Shown: one piece after another, positions 1-8,858 of the stretch
Layout: each line of letters opens with the position of its first letter
Numbering within the stretch: position 1 is the stretch's first letter
Source: CAZWRV01 sp964636325
GTDB lineage: Bacteria; Verrucomicrobiota; Lentisphaeria; Victivallales; GWF2-50-93
Direction of reading: 5' to 3'
Assembly (NCBI GenBank): GCA_964636325.1
Contig: CAZWRV010000001.1
Span: 62,001 to 126,000 of the forward strand
DNA: 64,000 nt
Translations under genes and position numbers: made by a program
The notes under the pieces: generated by a model
Seen by the model: the letters and a program-made list of their open reading frames with translations, nothing else
Databases searched by the model: none
Told to the model about the DNA's origin: nothing

Positions 1-495
1 CGGTATTACAAGGGCTTCGTTCTGGATCATCTGGCCGACCGACTCGCCGTATCCGAGGCCGTTGTATGCGCCGACAGAGATGGCGAGGTTGATGAAGAAT
101 CCGGTTTCCTGCCAGATGCCGAACTCGCCTTTTTTCACGTTTGCGGCGACGTCCTCGCTGGTTTTCCCCAGGAACGCGAGTTCCCAGTCGTGTATGATGC
201 CGGCGCCGTTGGTGGCGAGGTGCGTGAGCCAGCCGTCCTCCATGAGCCTGATCAGGACCGGACCTAGTCCGTTCTTGATCGAGTGGGCGCCGAAGGCGAG
301 CATGACCGGCTTCTTGTTCCTCTTTGCCGACAGGATGCTACCGACGGTTTCAGCCATGATTTCGCCGTCGCTTCCGTCGAAGGCTGCGAACTTCGCATCC
401 GGAGATATGAGGTCGTTCTCTACGTCGATCTTGCTGTACCGGAGGCGGAGGGGCTTTATCCTTAGCCTGTCCCTGTTCAGTTTCAGATGAGGCAT
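1..495 (-). CDS. Conserved hypothetical protein, C-terminus beyond the window
   Basis: Reading leftward from the ATG at 493-495 gives 165 codons open to the window edge, so the C-terminus is missing. The protein carries a conserved-looking core: GAHSIKNGL near residue 69, then NGAGIIHDWELAFLGKTSED around 96-115, then GIWQETGFFINLAI. I recognise this as a conserved bacterial family but cannot give it a reliable name or reaction. It starts 160 bp downstream of the kinase-phosphatase fusion on the same strand, so it may belong to the same sugar-metabolism operon or have its own promoter in the AT-rich gap. The plus-strand reading of this stretch shows no family features and is taken as a shadow. 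Confidence 0.7.
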   Translation of the reverse strand, partial: MPHLKLNRDRLRIKPLRLRYSKIDVENDLISPDAKFAAFDGSDGEIMAETVGSILSAKRNKKPVMLAFGAHSIKNGLGPVLIRLMEDGWLTHLATNGAGIIHDWELAFLGKTSEDVAANVKKGEFGIWQETGFFINLAISVGAYNGLGYGESVGQMIQNEALVIP

Positions 496-655
496 GCTTA
501 TGGATCCTGCTGTTTGGAACTCAGCGCCTAAGAGTTTTAAGTTCCAATCTCCAAACATCAAATTCCAGATAAATTCCAGATCTCAAAAATCAATTTTCAA
601 ATTATGAAGCGCATCGTATGGGAAATGCGATTTTAATGTATTTTTTGGAGAACAA
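496..655. promoter_or_regulatory. AT-rich gap with a tandem 11-bp direct repeat
   Basis: This gap separates the kinase-phosphatase stop from the start of the partial gene. It is clearly more AT-rich than its surroundings and contains AAATTCCAGAT twice back to back (560-570 and 571-581). Such a direct repeat could be an operator, or simple low-complexity sequence. No convincing -35/-10 pair stands out. Confidence 0.25.
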
Positions 656-2560
656 TCATTCAATCCGGAGGATTTTGCAGAGCGCCTCAAGCTGCGAGAA
701 GTCGGGGACGATCAGGTCGGCGCCGGCGCGTATGAGGCGGCTGCGCTTCTTCAGGTTGAGGCCGAACCTGCGGACCTCGTCGCTGGCGATGCCGACGGCA
801 AGGCCGCCGCGCTTGTTTATCTCCCTGATTTCCACGGGGCCGTCGCCGAATGCGGCGACCTGTCGTGAGTTCTTCGGCCCGATGTCGGCGAGTATCCTGT
901 CCATTACGATCTTCTTGGCCTCCTTTGTGACATCGCCTACCGCGCCATACATCCTGCCTCCGAAAAGCTGTGAGTAGCCTAGGGCCTTGGCCTCCTTGAC
1001 GAGATCGTTCTTGTCGGTTCCGCTCGCGAGGTAGAGCGTGATTCCGGCGGCGTGGAGCCTCTGCAGGAACGGGACTACGCCCCTGATGACGAAGTCGTCC
1101 ACGGAAAGTTCTCCGCGCCTGAGCTTTTCTATTCTTCCATTGACCAGGCGGAGGAGGTCGTCGTTGTATATCTTCTTGTAGCCGAACTCGTCGAGGATTT
1201 CCTTTTCGGGGACGAAGGCGAACTCTCGGACGAGTTTGACGAGGCCCTGCATCTGGACGAGAGTCTGCACGCCGGTGGTGCTGTCGATATATTTACGTAC
1301 CCTGTTGAGGATCTTGTGGTATGTGGACTCGTCGGCGCGGTCGTAATTTTCCCCCAGTATCGCCCTGACCATCATCGGCTCCATGATCTTTTCCCATCCT
1401 TCGCGGAGTACGGATATGGTGCCGTCATGGTCGAAGATGGCATGTGATATTTTCATCGGAGAAGGAAGTTCGCGGACGATTTCGATCTCAGAGCTTTTGT
1501 AGTATTTGGCGGATCTGATGTCGTCGGCCTTTTCCGGTGTGAAGATGTAGTCGGTGTCCGTGCCGATCCGGATTATTTCTTCAGGAGATGCGGTTCCGGT
1601 CTGGTATAGCTTCTGGACGGTGACGCCTGCGACTAGGTTGCCGAGGGTCGCAGCCTCGACCGGAGTGAAGCCGGCCGCAAGTCCTGCGGTTATTCCGGAA
1701 AGCATGCTGTCCCCCGCGCCGACGGGATCTGTCTTCTCGATTATGTGCAGGCCCGGGACTACCGTGACGCCGTCCTTTTCGACCACGAGGCATCCTCTTT
1801 CGCCCCTGGTGATGAAGAGAGTCTTCCTCCATTTTTTAAGAAGCTTCGCGGCGGCGGCCCTGGCGGCGTCCTCGGTGATTAGATCCCCCGGCTCGAAGCC
1901 CATCCCGCACAGCTTGGTCGCCTCGTAGGCGTTGATCTTCCTGACGGTTCCGTCGTAGGCGTCGCTGCAGGAGCGGCTGTCGAGCAGGAAGAGCCTGCCG
2001 CTGTTTTTCTTTATCAGCGCCTGGAGGCCTTTCCTGAAGAAGTCGGAGCGGTGTATCCCGGCGGGGACCTGCTGGTTGATTATGACGGCGTCGAGTTTTC
2101 CGACCGTGTCTGCGAGCTTGGACAGAAGGCGAGACGCGGTGTCCTTTCCAAGGCTGTTGAAGTTCCCGAAGTCGATGCGGCTGGCTTCGGTTCCGTCCTC
2201 GATGGGCTTTACATAGACGTGGGTGTCCCAGCCGCAGTCCTGTTCGAGCAGACCGTCATGGCCGATGCCCAGCCTGTCCATGATGGATCGCATCTCCGAT
2301 GCGAAGGGGTCCTTGCCGGTGACTCCGAAGACGCCGACGTTCCTGACGCCCATGGCGACGAGGTTGGCGGCCACGTTGCCCGCGCCGCCAAGGCTGTACT
2401 TCTGCGCCTTGACCGGCCTGGTCTGGAGCTTGGTCTCGACGGAGGTCTCGGACTTGGACATGTCGATGTCCCAGTATACGTCGAGGCAGAAGTCGCCTAC
2501 GATGGCGATCCTGGCGCCTGCGATTTCCGCGAGCATCCTTTCAATATCGATCTTCAGCAT
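656..2560 (-). CDS. PfkB-family sugar kinase fused to HAD phosphatase
   Basis: The 634-residue protein has two domains. Residues 1-345 are a ribokinase/PfkB kinase closest in look to the HldE/RfaE kinase half, with GGAGN at 58-62 and the signature DPVGAGDS at 278-285 that contains the catalytic Asp. Residues 370-634 are a HAD hydrolase with motif I DHDGT (377-381), motif II SGT (513-515), a Lys-rich motif III near 549 and motif IV GDGP (572-575). HldE proteins normally carry an adenylyltransferase in the second half, so this kinase-phosphatase pairing is unusual. The start at 2560 was chosen because the kinase fold begins there and a GGAAGGTG ribosome site lies just upstream; longer readings run into the permease gene. 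The substrate is inferred to be a sugar phosphate, possibly linked to the transporter genes immediately upstream. Confidence 0.85.
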   Translation of the reverse strand: MLKIDIERMLAEIAGARIAIVGDFCLDVYWDIDMSKSETSVETKLQTRPVKAQKYSLGGAGNVAANLVAMGVRNVGVFGVTGKDPFASEMRSIMDRLGIGHDGLLEQDCGWDTHVYVKPIEDGTEASRIDFGNFNSLGKDTASRLLSKLADTVGKLDAVIINQQVPAGIHRSDFFRKGLQALIKKNSGRLFLLDSRSCSDAYDGTVRKINAYEATKLCGMGFEPGDLITEDAARAAAAKLLKKWRKTLFITRGERGCLVVEKDGVTVVPGLHIIEKTDPVGAGDSMLSGITAGLAAGFTPVEAATLGNLVAGVTVQKLYQTGTASPEEIIRIGTDTDYIFTPEKADDIRSAKYYKSSEIEIVRELPSPMKISHAIFDHDGTISVLREGWEKIMEPMMVRAILGENYDRADESTYHKILNRVRKYIDSTTGVQTLVQMQGLVKLVREFAFVPEKEILDEFGYKKIYNDDLLRLVNGRIEKLRRGELSVDDFVIRGVVPFLQRLHAAGITLYLASGTDKNDLVKEAKALGYSQLFGGRMYGAVGDVTKEAKKIVMDRILADIGPKNSRQVAAFGDGPVEIREINKRGGLAVGIASDEVRRFGLNLKKRSRLIRAGADLIVPDFSQLEALCKILRIE

Positions 2561-2580
2561 TGAAGCACCTTCCGCACAGG

Positions 2581-4494
2581 TTATTTCTCCGACGGCACGA
2601 CGATGCCTCGCATTATTATGTTCTGGCAGAGCGAGAAGATGATGAACGTGGGTATTGCGGCGATGATCAGCGATGCGAAGACGACGCCCTGGCAGGAGCC
2701 CATCTGGAGCTGGTAGAGCCAAGGCATGAGCGTCCACATGTCCTGATCCTGGCATATGAGCAGTGCGAACATGAAGTTGCCGTAGGCCCCGGTGAAGGCG
2801 TTGAGGGCTATCACCGCCAAAATGGGAGTCGAAAGGCTCATGGTAATCTTCCAGAATACCTGGAACTCGTTGGCGCCGTCGAGGTCGGCGCTTTCATAGA
2901 GCTCCTTCGGCAGCGAGTCGAAGAAGCCTTTGAGCAGGAAGATGGCGTATCCGTTCGCAAGGCCGGGGAGGATCAGCGCTGCGAAGGTGTTGAGCAGGTT
3001 GAAGCCGCGCATCATGAGGAAGACCGGAATCTGGGTGACCATGGGCGGAAACGCCATGGTGAGCATCAGGAAGAGGAGTATCTTGTATGTTGACGGCGGG
3101 CGGTATCTGCTTAGGGCGTATGCGGCCAGGGGGTTGACTATGAGCGCGCAAGCGATAGCCAGGACGCAGTAGAAAAATGTGTTGAAGACGGCCCTTCCGT
3201 GGAAGAGGAAGAAGTCGAGGACGGTATAGAAGTTCCTGGTGGCGTATTCCCACCTGAGGGAGGGGATGTTCTTCTTGAAATCCATATATATGAAGTCCTT
3301 CTGCGGAGGCATGACTTCTTCGAACGACTTGAACGAAGTTCCGATCGCGGAGTTCAGCTTGGAGACTTCGCCGAATTTCCGATTGAGCCAGTCCCTGAAC
3401 ATGAAGTCCGCGCTGTGGACACTGATGTGCTGCAAAGGAAGCCTGTGCATTTTTCCTCCGACCGGATCCTTCCATCCGACGAGGAATGCCTCCCAGTCGG
3501 GCATCTGGATTCCGCTCCGGGGCGGCTCCTCCGGCATGCTTATTTCGTCGGCGGACTTGTAGGAGGTCCCATAGATTCTGTTGAGCCCTTCTACGGAGCC
3601 GTATTTTGCGACGAGGAATTCGCGGTATTCCGGGGCGGCCTCAGGGTCGGCCCTGAGCCAAAGAAGGTTGAGTATGTTTCTTGTGAATGCCTCCCAGTCA
3701 GCCTTCTCCTTATCGGTTCTTCCGGGGCCGGCCGGGCACTTCCTGTCGAGACCGACGTCGTTCCAGGAGGCATAGGCCGTCCCGTGAGCCCTGTTGTATG
3801 CGGCGATGTCCTTCGTATACTGGTTCTTGAGGTAGATCTTGTAGAATCCCTCGGGGCTGACGTAGTAGCGCTGCTCCAGCGGCGTGTTTTCCTTGACCTT
3901 GTTGATTTCAAGGCTAAGCGGTGACATGTCCAGCTTATCGCGGCGAACTAGGAAGCTGGAAGGGTAGAAGGCGAAGCTGTTCCAGGTGGGCATGTCGACT
4001 TCCATGGCCTCGTTGAACTTGTCGATGTCGTTGCCGAAACGGCGCATCATTTCGGCCTTGAACTTCCTCAGGTTGGAGGGGATGACCCTCCTTGACAATA
4101 TCACGGACCAGCTTGAGATCATGTAATAATGCTGAGGCAGCTTCTTTTCCTGCAGGAATTCCTTCCATTCGGACGCGAACGCGGCGTTCGGCTCGGGCGG
4201 CAGCTCGAGCTTCTTGAAGGACTGGTCGTCGGAGTCGAAGGTGCTTTTGAGCCATTCGAGGTTCTCGTTGAAGAAGGCCTCCATGTGCTTCCTGTACAGG
4301 CCGGTCTCGGATCTGAGAAATCCGGGAATGACGACCGACTCCGTTGTGTCCATGCCGCTCTTGGTGGAGCCCGCGATCATCAGGAGGAACGGGTAGACCA
4401 TGGTGATCGAGCCTCCCACGAGCAGCAGGTAGATCGTCCCGATCAGGAGTTTCGTCTTAATGGACTTGCGTCCGATCTGAGATATTATGGCCAT
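2581..4494 (-). CDS. Carbohydrate ABC transporter permease, MalG type, with giant periplasmic loop
   Basis: The C-terminal 200 residues are a normal MalG-type inner-membrane permease with the EAA loop ELYESADLDGA at 531-541, which contacts the ATPase. The protein is 637 residues against a usual 270-300. The excess lies between TM1 (about 17-40) and TM2 (about 435-460), in the expected first periplasmic loop. That loop holds four related motifs at about 150-172, 222-247, 293-318 and 369-394, of the pattern KYG-x-LN-x-GT-Y-S. It starts 25 bp after the stop of the solute-binding/MalF fusion, so the two are almost certainly co-transcribed and form the heterodimeric permease. No ATPase gene is in the window. 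Confidence 0.88.
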   Translation of the reverse strand: MAIISQIGRKSIKTKLLIGTIYLLLVGGSITMVYPFLLMIAGSTKSGMDTTESVVIPGFLRSETGLYRKHMEAFFNENLEWLKSTFDSDDQSFKKLELPPEPNAAFASEWKEFLQEKKLPQHYYMISSWSVILSRRVIPSNLRKFKAEMMRRFGNDIDKFNEAMEVDMPTWNSFAFYPSSFLVRRDKLDMSPLSLEINKVKENTPLEQRYYVSPEGFYKIYLKNQYTKDIAAYNRAHGTAYASWNDVGLDRKCPAGPGRTDKEKADWEAFTRNILNLLWLRADPEAAPEYREFLVAKYGSVEGLNRIYGTSYKSADEISMPEEPPRSGIQMPDWEAFLVGWKDPVGGKMHRLPLQHISVHSADFMFRDWLNRKFGEVSKLNSAIGTSFKSFEEVMPPQKDFIYMDFKKNIPSLRWEYATRNFYTVLDFFLFHGRAVFNTFFYCVLAIACALIVNPLAAYALSRYRPPSTYKILLFLMLTMAFPPMVTQIPVFLMMRGFNLLNTFAALILPGLANGYAIFLLKGFFDSLPKELYESADLDGANEFQVFWKITMSLSTPILAVIALNAFTGAYGNFMFALLICQDQDMWTLMPWLYQLQMGSCQGVVFASLIIAAIPTFIIFSLCQNIIMRGIVVPSEK

Positions 4495-4519
4495 ATTTCG
4501 CCGCTCCGCCGCTTGCCGT

Positions 4520-7282
4520 TCATTTCTTGTCGCCGGTGGTCTTGAATTCGAGCCGCGACAGCATCTTGAGCTGGTATATGGTGAAACCGATAAGCATGGT
4601 TCCGATCATCCAAGCCATGGCGGTTGCCGGACCGTATTTCATGTATGTGAATGCGGTGTACCAGATGTGGAGGCCCGCGACCTCGGTGTCGGCGCCGCCG
4701 CCGGTCATGGCGAGTATGTTGCCCTCGGAGTAGACGGAACCGATGAAGACGCCCACGAAGTTGATGATGATGAGGGGCTTGAGGACGGGGAAGACCACGA
4801 AGAGAATCTTGTCGATGAACGTCGCCCCGTCGATGTCCGCGGCCTCGTAGAAGTCGTCGGCGATTCCCTTGAGGGCGGCGAGATAGATGAGGCATCCCGG
4901 GCCTATGCCGGCCCATACCATCGGGATGATGCAGGATAGCATCGCGGTCTTGGGGTTGACCAGCCAGCCGTAGGGTTCTGGAAGCGTGTTGAACATCCTG
5001 GGCACGAACATTAGCAGGCTCTTGAAGGCGCTTTCGCCCTTCAGGAATATGGCTGGGCCGGCGAGTCCCAGCGCAGCGTAAAGCATGAGCAGTCCGGCAA
5101 CCGCGCAGAGCGAGGCCTGCCAGCGCATGTCGTGATACCAGAGGCGCCTCGCGAAAAGCATGGCCACCGTCAGGAGGGCTGCGCCGATCAGCAGGAAGCC
5201 GATGACCGGGATCTTTAGGACGATGGAGTTGAGCATGCCGAACTCGGAGGGTTCGTAGAACTGCTTCCAGAGGAGGATGGTGACGATTCCGCTGATGACT
5301 GCGGGCAGGTAGAAGATGATCCTGAAGAGGAGCTTGCCTACCGGAACCTCCTGCAGGAGTATCGCGAGTATTATCGGGGGTAGGAAGGTCAGGCCGATAA
5401 TGAGCAGGGAATAGCGCAGCGAATTGAAGAGGGCCTTCCACCAGTCCTGCGAGAAAAGCACGTTCGCGATGTTGGTCACGCCCGTCCAGGCAGTGTCCCC
5501 GATAATCCTGTAGTCCTGGAACGCCATCAGCGACCCCTTGACCAGCGGTATGTAGTTCCACACGAGTATGCTGAGAACCGCGGGCAGGAGTATCAGGTAG
5601 GCGTACCTGTATCTTATGAACCCCCAGGTGACCTTCTTCGCGCCCGGGGACTGGGGCGGCGTGAAGGTCGCGACGACCTTCCTGAAAACCAGGACATATG
5701 CGATGACTATGACGATGATGACCAGGACTGCGATGGCCGTCCGTATCCTCATCTTCTCGGGCGGGATTATGCCGATCATCCTTTCATTGGCCTCGTCGCA
5801 TCCCTCCTTGAGGAGCCTTTGCATGACTTCCAGGCGCTTCGCCCTGTCCTCGGGCAGCTTGTCGTCCCTTTCGAGGGTCTCGGCCTTGACGATGGGGAAC
5901 GTCATCATGTCGTAGGCGAGGTTGCTGTTCCTGCCGTAGGGCTCGGGGTTGCCGGACTCCATGGCGATTTCGAAGGCTTCGCTCCAGCCCTTTGGGCAGA
6001 GCCGGATGATGTCTTCGTAGCCGTACATCTTCAGATACTTCGGATTGAGGAACTGGCCCATGCCGCTTTCCACTAGGATTCTGGTGAATATCTTTCCGGA
6101 CTCGGGCGAGTTGAGGAACTTGAGGTATTCCCACGCCGCGTCGCGGACTGCAGGCTCCTTGATTCCGGAGAAAAGTCCGGCCATCATGCAGTTGATTTCG
6201 CCGCCGCGCTTACCGGTGGGGCCGAAGGGTACCGGGGCGAGGCCCGTTACCTCGGGATCGATCTGCGAGAACATCTTCTCGTCTATGTATGCGTAAAGCA
6301 TGCCTATTTCGCCCTTGTCCCACTTGGGCCATGACTCGGAGGACTCCTTTGACGAGTAGCCCCTGCGCACCTTGCCCTCCTTGTCTGTCCACTTCTCCGC
6401 GCTGAGCCGGACGTAGAAGTCGAGGGCTTCTGCGGCCTGAGGCGAGTCGAAGGTGCAGCGCCACTGGTCAGTGGTCTCGTTGTATTCCATGACCTCCCCG
6501 CCGGCGGCCCATAGGAAGCTCACCCAGAACCAGGACTCGTGCTTTCCGCGGCCCAGGACTATTCCGTAAGTGCCCTTGTCCGGGTTTGTAAGCTTCTTGC
6601 ACGCGGACATCAGGTCGTCCCAGGTCCACTTGTCGTCGGGATACGGAATCTTGTACTCGTCGAATAGGTCCTTGCGGTAGAGGAGCACCTTGCCGAGCGT
6701 GCCGCCGATGGGCATCGCCCAGACGTTCACCTTCCCGTCCGGCCCCTTCCTCTTTATCACGGGCCAGATCTTCGGATGTATCTTGAAGTCTATCTCCTCC
6801 TGCGTGAGGCCTGTGAAGTAGCCGTCCTCCGGCTTGTCAAGCGGATATAGGAAGGAGTTCTGGATGTAGTTGTCGGACTTCCTGAAGTTCACATATAGGA
6901 GGTCCGGAGCCATCCCTCCCGCGATGGCCAGGAGGTCTATCTCGACCCCCTCGACCTGGATGCCCATGAACGAGTGGAGCTGTATCTCGACGTCGTCCCA
7001 TTTGTGCTTCCCGTACTTCTGCGGGTCGGCGGAATACTTCCCCTTGTATTTCTCGGCGAACAGCTTCGGGAATAGTTTCTTGAACTCCTTCACCGTCTCC
7101 ATTGCGGCGCGTGAGTTCGGATCTGTCGAGCCGGGGTTGGGCAGCCAGTATACCTTGATATGTATAATGGTCTTGCCGTCCTTCTCCTCGATCCAGCCGG
7201 CGGCCGCGGAGCAGGCCCACAGCATTGAGGCAAGGGCGAGACAGGCCGCGGCATATGGAATACTTCGGAAAAGCTTGTGCAT
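4520..7282 (-). CDS. Sugar-binding lipoprotein fused to MalF-type ABC permease
   Basis: Residues 1-24 look like a signal peptide ending at a Cys (LWAC, C24), so the N-terminus may be lipidated, although Trp at -2 is unusual in a lipobox. Residues 30-510 are a family 1 extracellular solute-binding protein (features such as APDLLYVN, TFDSPQAAEALDFY and a C-terminal helical lobe). A transmembrane helix at about 513-534 is followed by a MalF-type permease (about 555-920) with the EAA loop DFYEAADIDGA at 810-820. Binding protein and permease are normally separate polypeptides; here they are tethered, which would give one receptor per transporter. The partner MalG gene follows directly. Sugar uptake is inferred; the ligand cannot be read from sequence. 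Confidence 0.88.
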   Translation of the reverse strand: MHKLFRSIPYAAACLALASMLWACSAAAGWIEEKDGKTIIHIKVYWLPNPGSTDPNSRAAMETVKEFKKLFPKLFAEKYKGKYSADPQKYGKHKWDDVEIQLHSFMGIQVEGVEIDLLAIAGGMAPDLLYVNFRKSDNYIQNSFLYPLDKPEDGYFTGLTQEEIDFKIHPKIWPVIKRKGPDGKVNVWAMPIGGTLGKVLLYRKDLFDEYKIPYPDDKWTWDDLMSACKKLTNPDKGTYGIVLGRGKHESWFWVSFLWAAGGEVMEYNETTDQWRCTFDSPQAAEALDFYVRLSAEKWTDKEGKVRRGYSSKESSESWPKWDKGEIGMLYAYIDEKMFSQIDPEVTGLAPVPFGPTGKRGGEINCMMAGLFSGIKEPAVRDAAWEYLKFLNSPESGKIFTRILVESGMGQFLNPKYLKMYGYEDIIRLCPKGWSEAFEIAMESGNPEPYGRNSNLAYDMMTFPIVKAETLERDDKLPEDRAKRLEVMQRLLKEGCDEANERMIGIIPPEKMRIRTAIAVLVIIVIVIAYVLVFRKVVATFTPPQSPGAKKVTWGFIRYRYAYLILLPAVLSILVWNYIPLVKGSLMAFQDYRIIGDTAWTGVTNIANVLFSQDWWKALFNSLRYSLLIIGLTFLPPIILAILLQEVPVGKLLFRIIFYLPAVISGIVTILLWKQFYEPSEFGMLNSIVLKIPVIGFLLIGAALLTVAMLFARRLWYHDMRWQASLCAVAGLLMLYAALGLAGPAIFLKGESAFKSLLMFVPRMFNTLPEPYGWLVNPKTAMLSCIIPMVWAGIGPGCLIYLAALKGIADDFYEAADIDGATFIDKILFVVFPVLKPLIIINFVGVFIGSVYSEGNILAMTGGGADTEVAGLHIWYTAFTYMKYGPATAMAWMIGTMLIGFTIYQLKMLSRLEFKTTGDKK

Positions 7283-7438
7283 TTCGGACGTTTCCCGATT
7301 AATTGAGCCCTTATTGTATATCCGTCAGCCGATTTTTCAATACTGAACTGAACGTAAAATCGGGCAGATTGCATCCTGCAGGGGCGCGGTGTCTATTGAA
7401 TATCCGGGCCAATTGGAAAATTTACCATAAGGAACTAT

Positions 7439-7523
7439 CTGCGAGCCTCGCAGCCTTGTCGATGTGAAACTTAAAGTGGCGCAGGTATTCCTACCTGCGA
7501 TGCCGCAGACAGGAATGTCTGCG
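7439..7523. repeat. Three tandem REP-like hairpins
   Basis: Three perfect short hairpins with CGCAG/CTGCG ends lie in a row: 7439-7453 (7-bp stems, 1-nt spacer), 7480-7499 (8-bp stems, loop TTCC) and 7504-7523 (8-bp stems, loop GGAA). The last two are inverted copies of one another that differ only at two base pairs per stem, and both changes are compensated, so pairing is kept. They lie between the repeat-protein stop (7566) and the transporter start (7282). They may act as REP sequence, mRNA stabiliser or attenuator. The remaining bases of this 283-bp gap show nothing else clear. Confidence 0.7.
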
Positions 7524-7565
7524 TTACTTAAAGGCGAGTTTCAGGAGGAGGAGTGGCCCTCTGCC

Positions 7566-8798
7566 TCAGTTTAATCTTGCTAGCAGGGCCTTTTTCTGTT
7601 CGGGTGAGAGTGATGAGTTGTTGATCCAGGCAGCTGCGGCCTTTCGATCCGATGCGGTCCAGGTTTTCAATACATAGATCATGGCGAGATCGCCTTTGCC
7701 GTCCGTCAACAGCTTTGCGGCCCATCCGGCGGCGGCTTCCGGGTTGTTAGAAGACCATCCTGCGGCAAGTCCTGCGATGGCGCTGTTGCGCTGAGTTTCA
7801 TCCGTTACGGCTAAGGCCCATTCGGCGGCGGCATGCGGGTCGTCGGCCCCCCAGATCCTGCACAAAGAGCCTATTGCGTTGTTCTGACCTGTTCCGCCGG
7901 GGAGCTGCAGTGCCCATTCGGCGGCGGCGGCGGGATCTCTTGAGGCCCAGCCTCTGGCCAAGCCTGCCCAAGCGCTGTTGCGCTGCGCCTCGTCCTTGAG
8001 GTCGGCTGCGAAACGCAGTGCCTCCGCCGAATTTCTCAAGGCCCATGAGTATGCGGTGTAAAAGATCGGATTTTTCCTGTCGACTTCTTCGGGCAGGCTC
8101 ATGACCCATTTTTCGACGGCTTCGGGATCCTGAGCGCCCCATTCCTTGGTTGCGATGGCGAGCACGTCGTCGCGCCCTTTTCCTTCCGCGAGTGACAGGG
8201 CCCATTCTGCGGCCGCCCTAGGATCCTTTCTCATCCATTCCTGGAATACGCTGGTCAGGGCGGCATCCCTGATTTCTCCCTCGGGGAGATTGTCCAGCAT
8301 CCATTTTGCGGCTTCATCCGGCGCTTTTGCGCCCCATGCCGCGCCAATGTATGAAAGCGCGTTCGTGCATTCCTTGCCGTCGGTTAGGTTCTGCATGGCC
8401 CATCGGGCTATGCCCTCGGGATCATTTCTGCCCCACTTGTAGATCAACTTGGACAGGGCGTTCCTTCTTGCGTCCCCGGACAGCTTCAGCATGGCGGCCA
8501 CCTCTTCGGGGAAGCTAAGTTTCGGCTTGATGTGTTTTCCGCTGTTCTTGCCTGACGGCGAGGCCGATTTCGGTGGTGAAGCCATCTTTTCCCCTGGAGC
8601 GAAGATGAATTCGGCAGAGCCATCTTCATTAGATGGATAATTTGTCCCCGAGTCATTGTCCGCTTTGCACTGATCAGCCTTGCCGGAAGGCTTCAGGACA
8701 GAAATAATTACCATGTTGTTCAACACAAGGATGCAGATTACTGCTGCGACGATCAATATCCATTTGTTCTTCCGTCCGGACTGCTGTGAGGTTTGCAT
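7566..8798 (-). CDS. Membrane-anchored W/DP helical-repeat protein
   Basis: This 410-residue protein has one N-terminal membrane helix (about 13-33) and a low-complexity stretch. It then has nine repeats of 31-34 residues spanning about 100-405, each with a Trp followed by a DP-type turn and an alpha-helix such as AAAEWAL. The pattern is that of a TPR/SEL1-like solenoid. Repeat five is the most divergent and lacks the DP. Such W/DP repeat proteins strike me as common in Verrucomicrobia-like genomes, with no established function; a periplasmic scaffold or protein-binding role is inference. It is separated from the transporter by hairpins and from the glycosyltransferase upstream by 60 bp. Confidence 0.75.
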   Translation of the reverse strand: MQTSQQSGRKNKWILIVAAVICILVLNNMVIISVLKPSGKADQCKADNDSGTNYPSNEDGSAEFIFAPGEKMASPPKSASPSGKNSGKHIKPKLSFPEEVAAMLKLSGDARRNALSKLIYKWGRNDPEGIARWAMQNLTDGKECTNALSYIGAAWGAKAPDEAAKWMLDNLPEGEIRDAALTSVFQEWMRKDPRAAAEWALSLAEGKGRDDVLAIATKEWGAQDPEAVEKWVMSLPEEVDRKNPIFYTAYSWALRNSAEALRFAADLKDEAQRNSAWAGLARGWASRDPAAAAEWALQLPGGTGQNNAIGSLCRIWGADDPHAAAEWALAVTDETQRNSAIAGLAAGWSSNNPEAAAGWAAKLLTDGKGDLAMIYVLKTWTASDRKAAAAWINNSSLSPEQKKALLARLN

Positions 8799-8858
8799 AG
8801 GATTACCCGTGGTTGTATGAATTTAGACAGCTATTGAACTGTAAAAGTTCCGCATCAA

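Noticed and set aside
656..2755. Longer start at 2755 for the kinase-phosphatase
   Set aside because: The extra 65 residues lie inside the permease gene, are Arg/His/Pro-rich and precede the natural kinase N-terminus, which has its own ribosome site.
4485..5561. Second minus-strand frame of 358 codons inside the MalF fusion
   Set aside because: It is rich in Arg and His and overlaps the permease EAA loop and membrane helices in the true frame.
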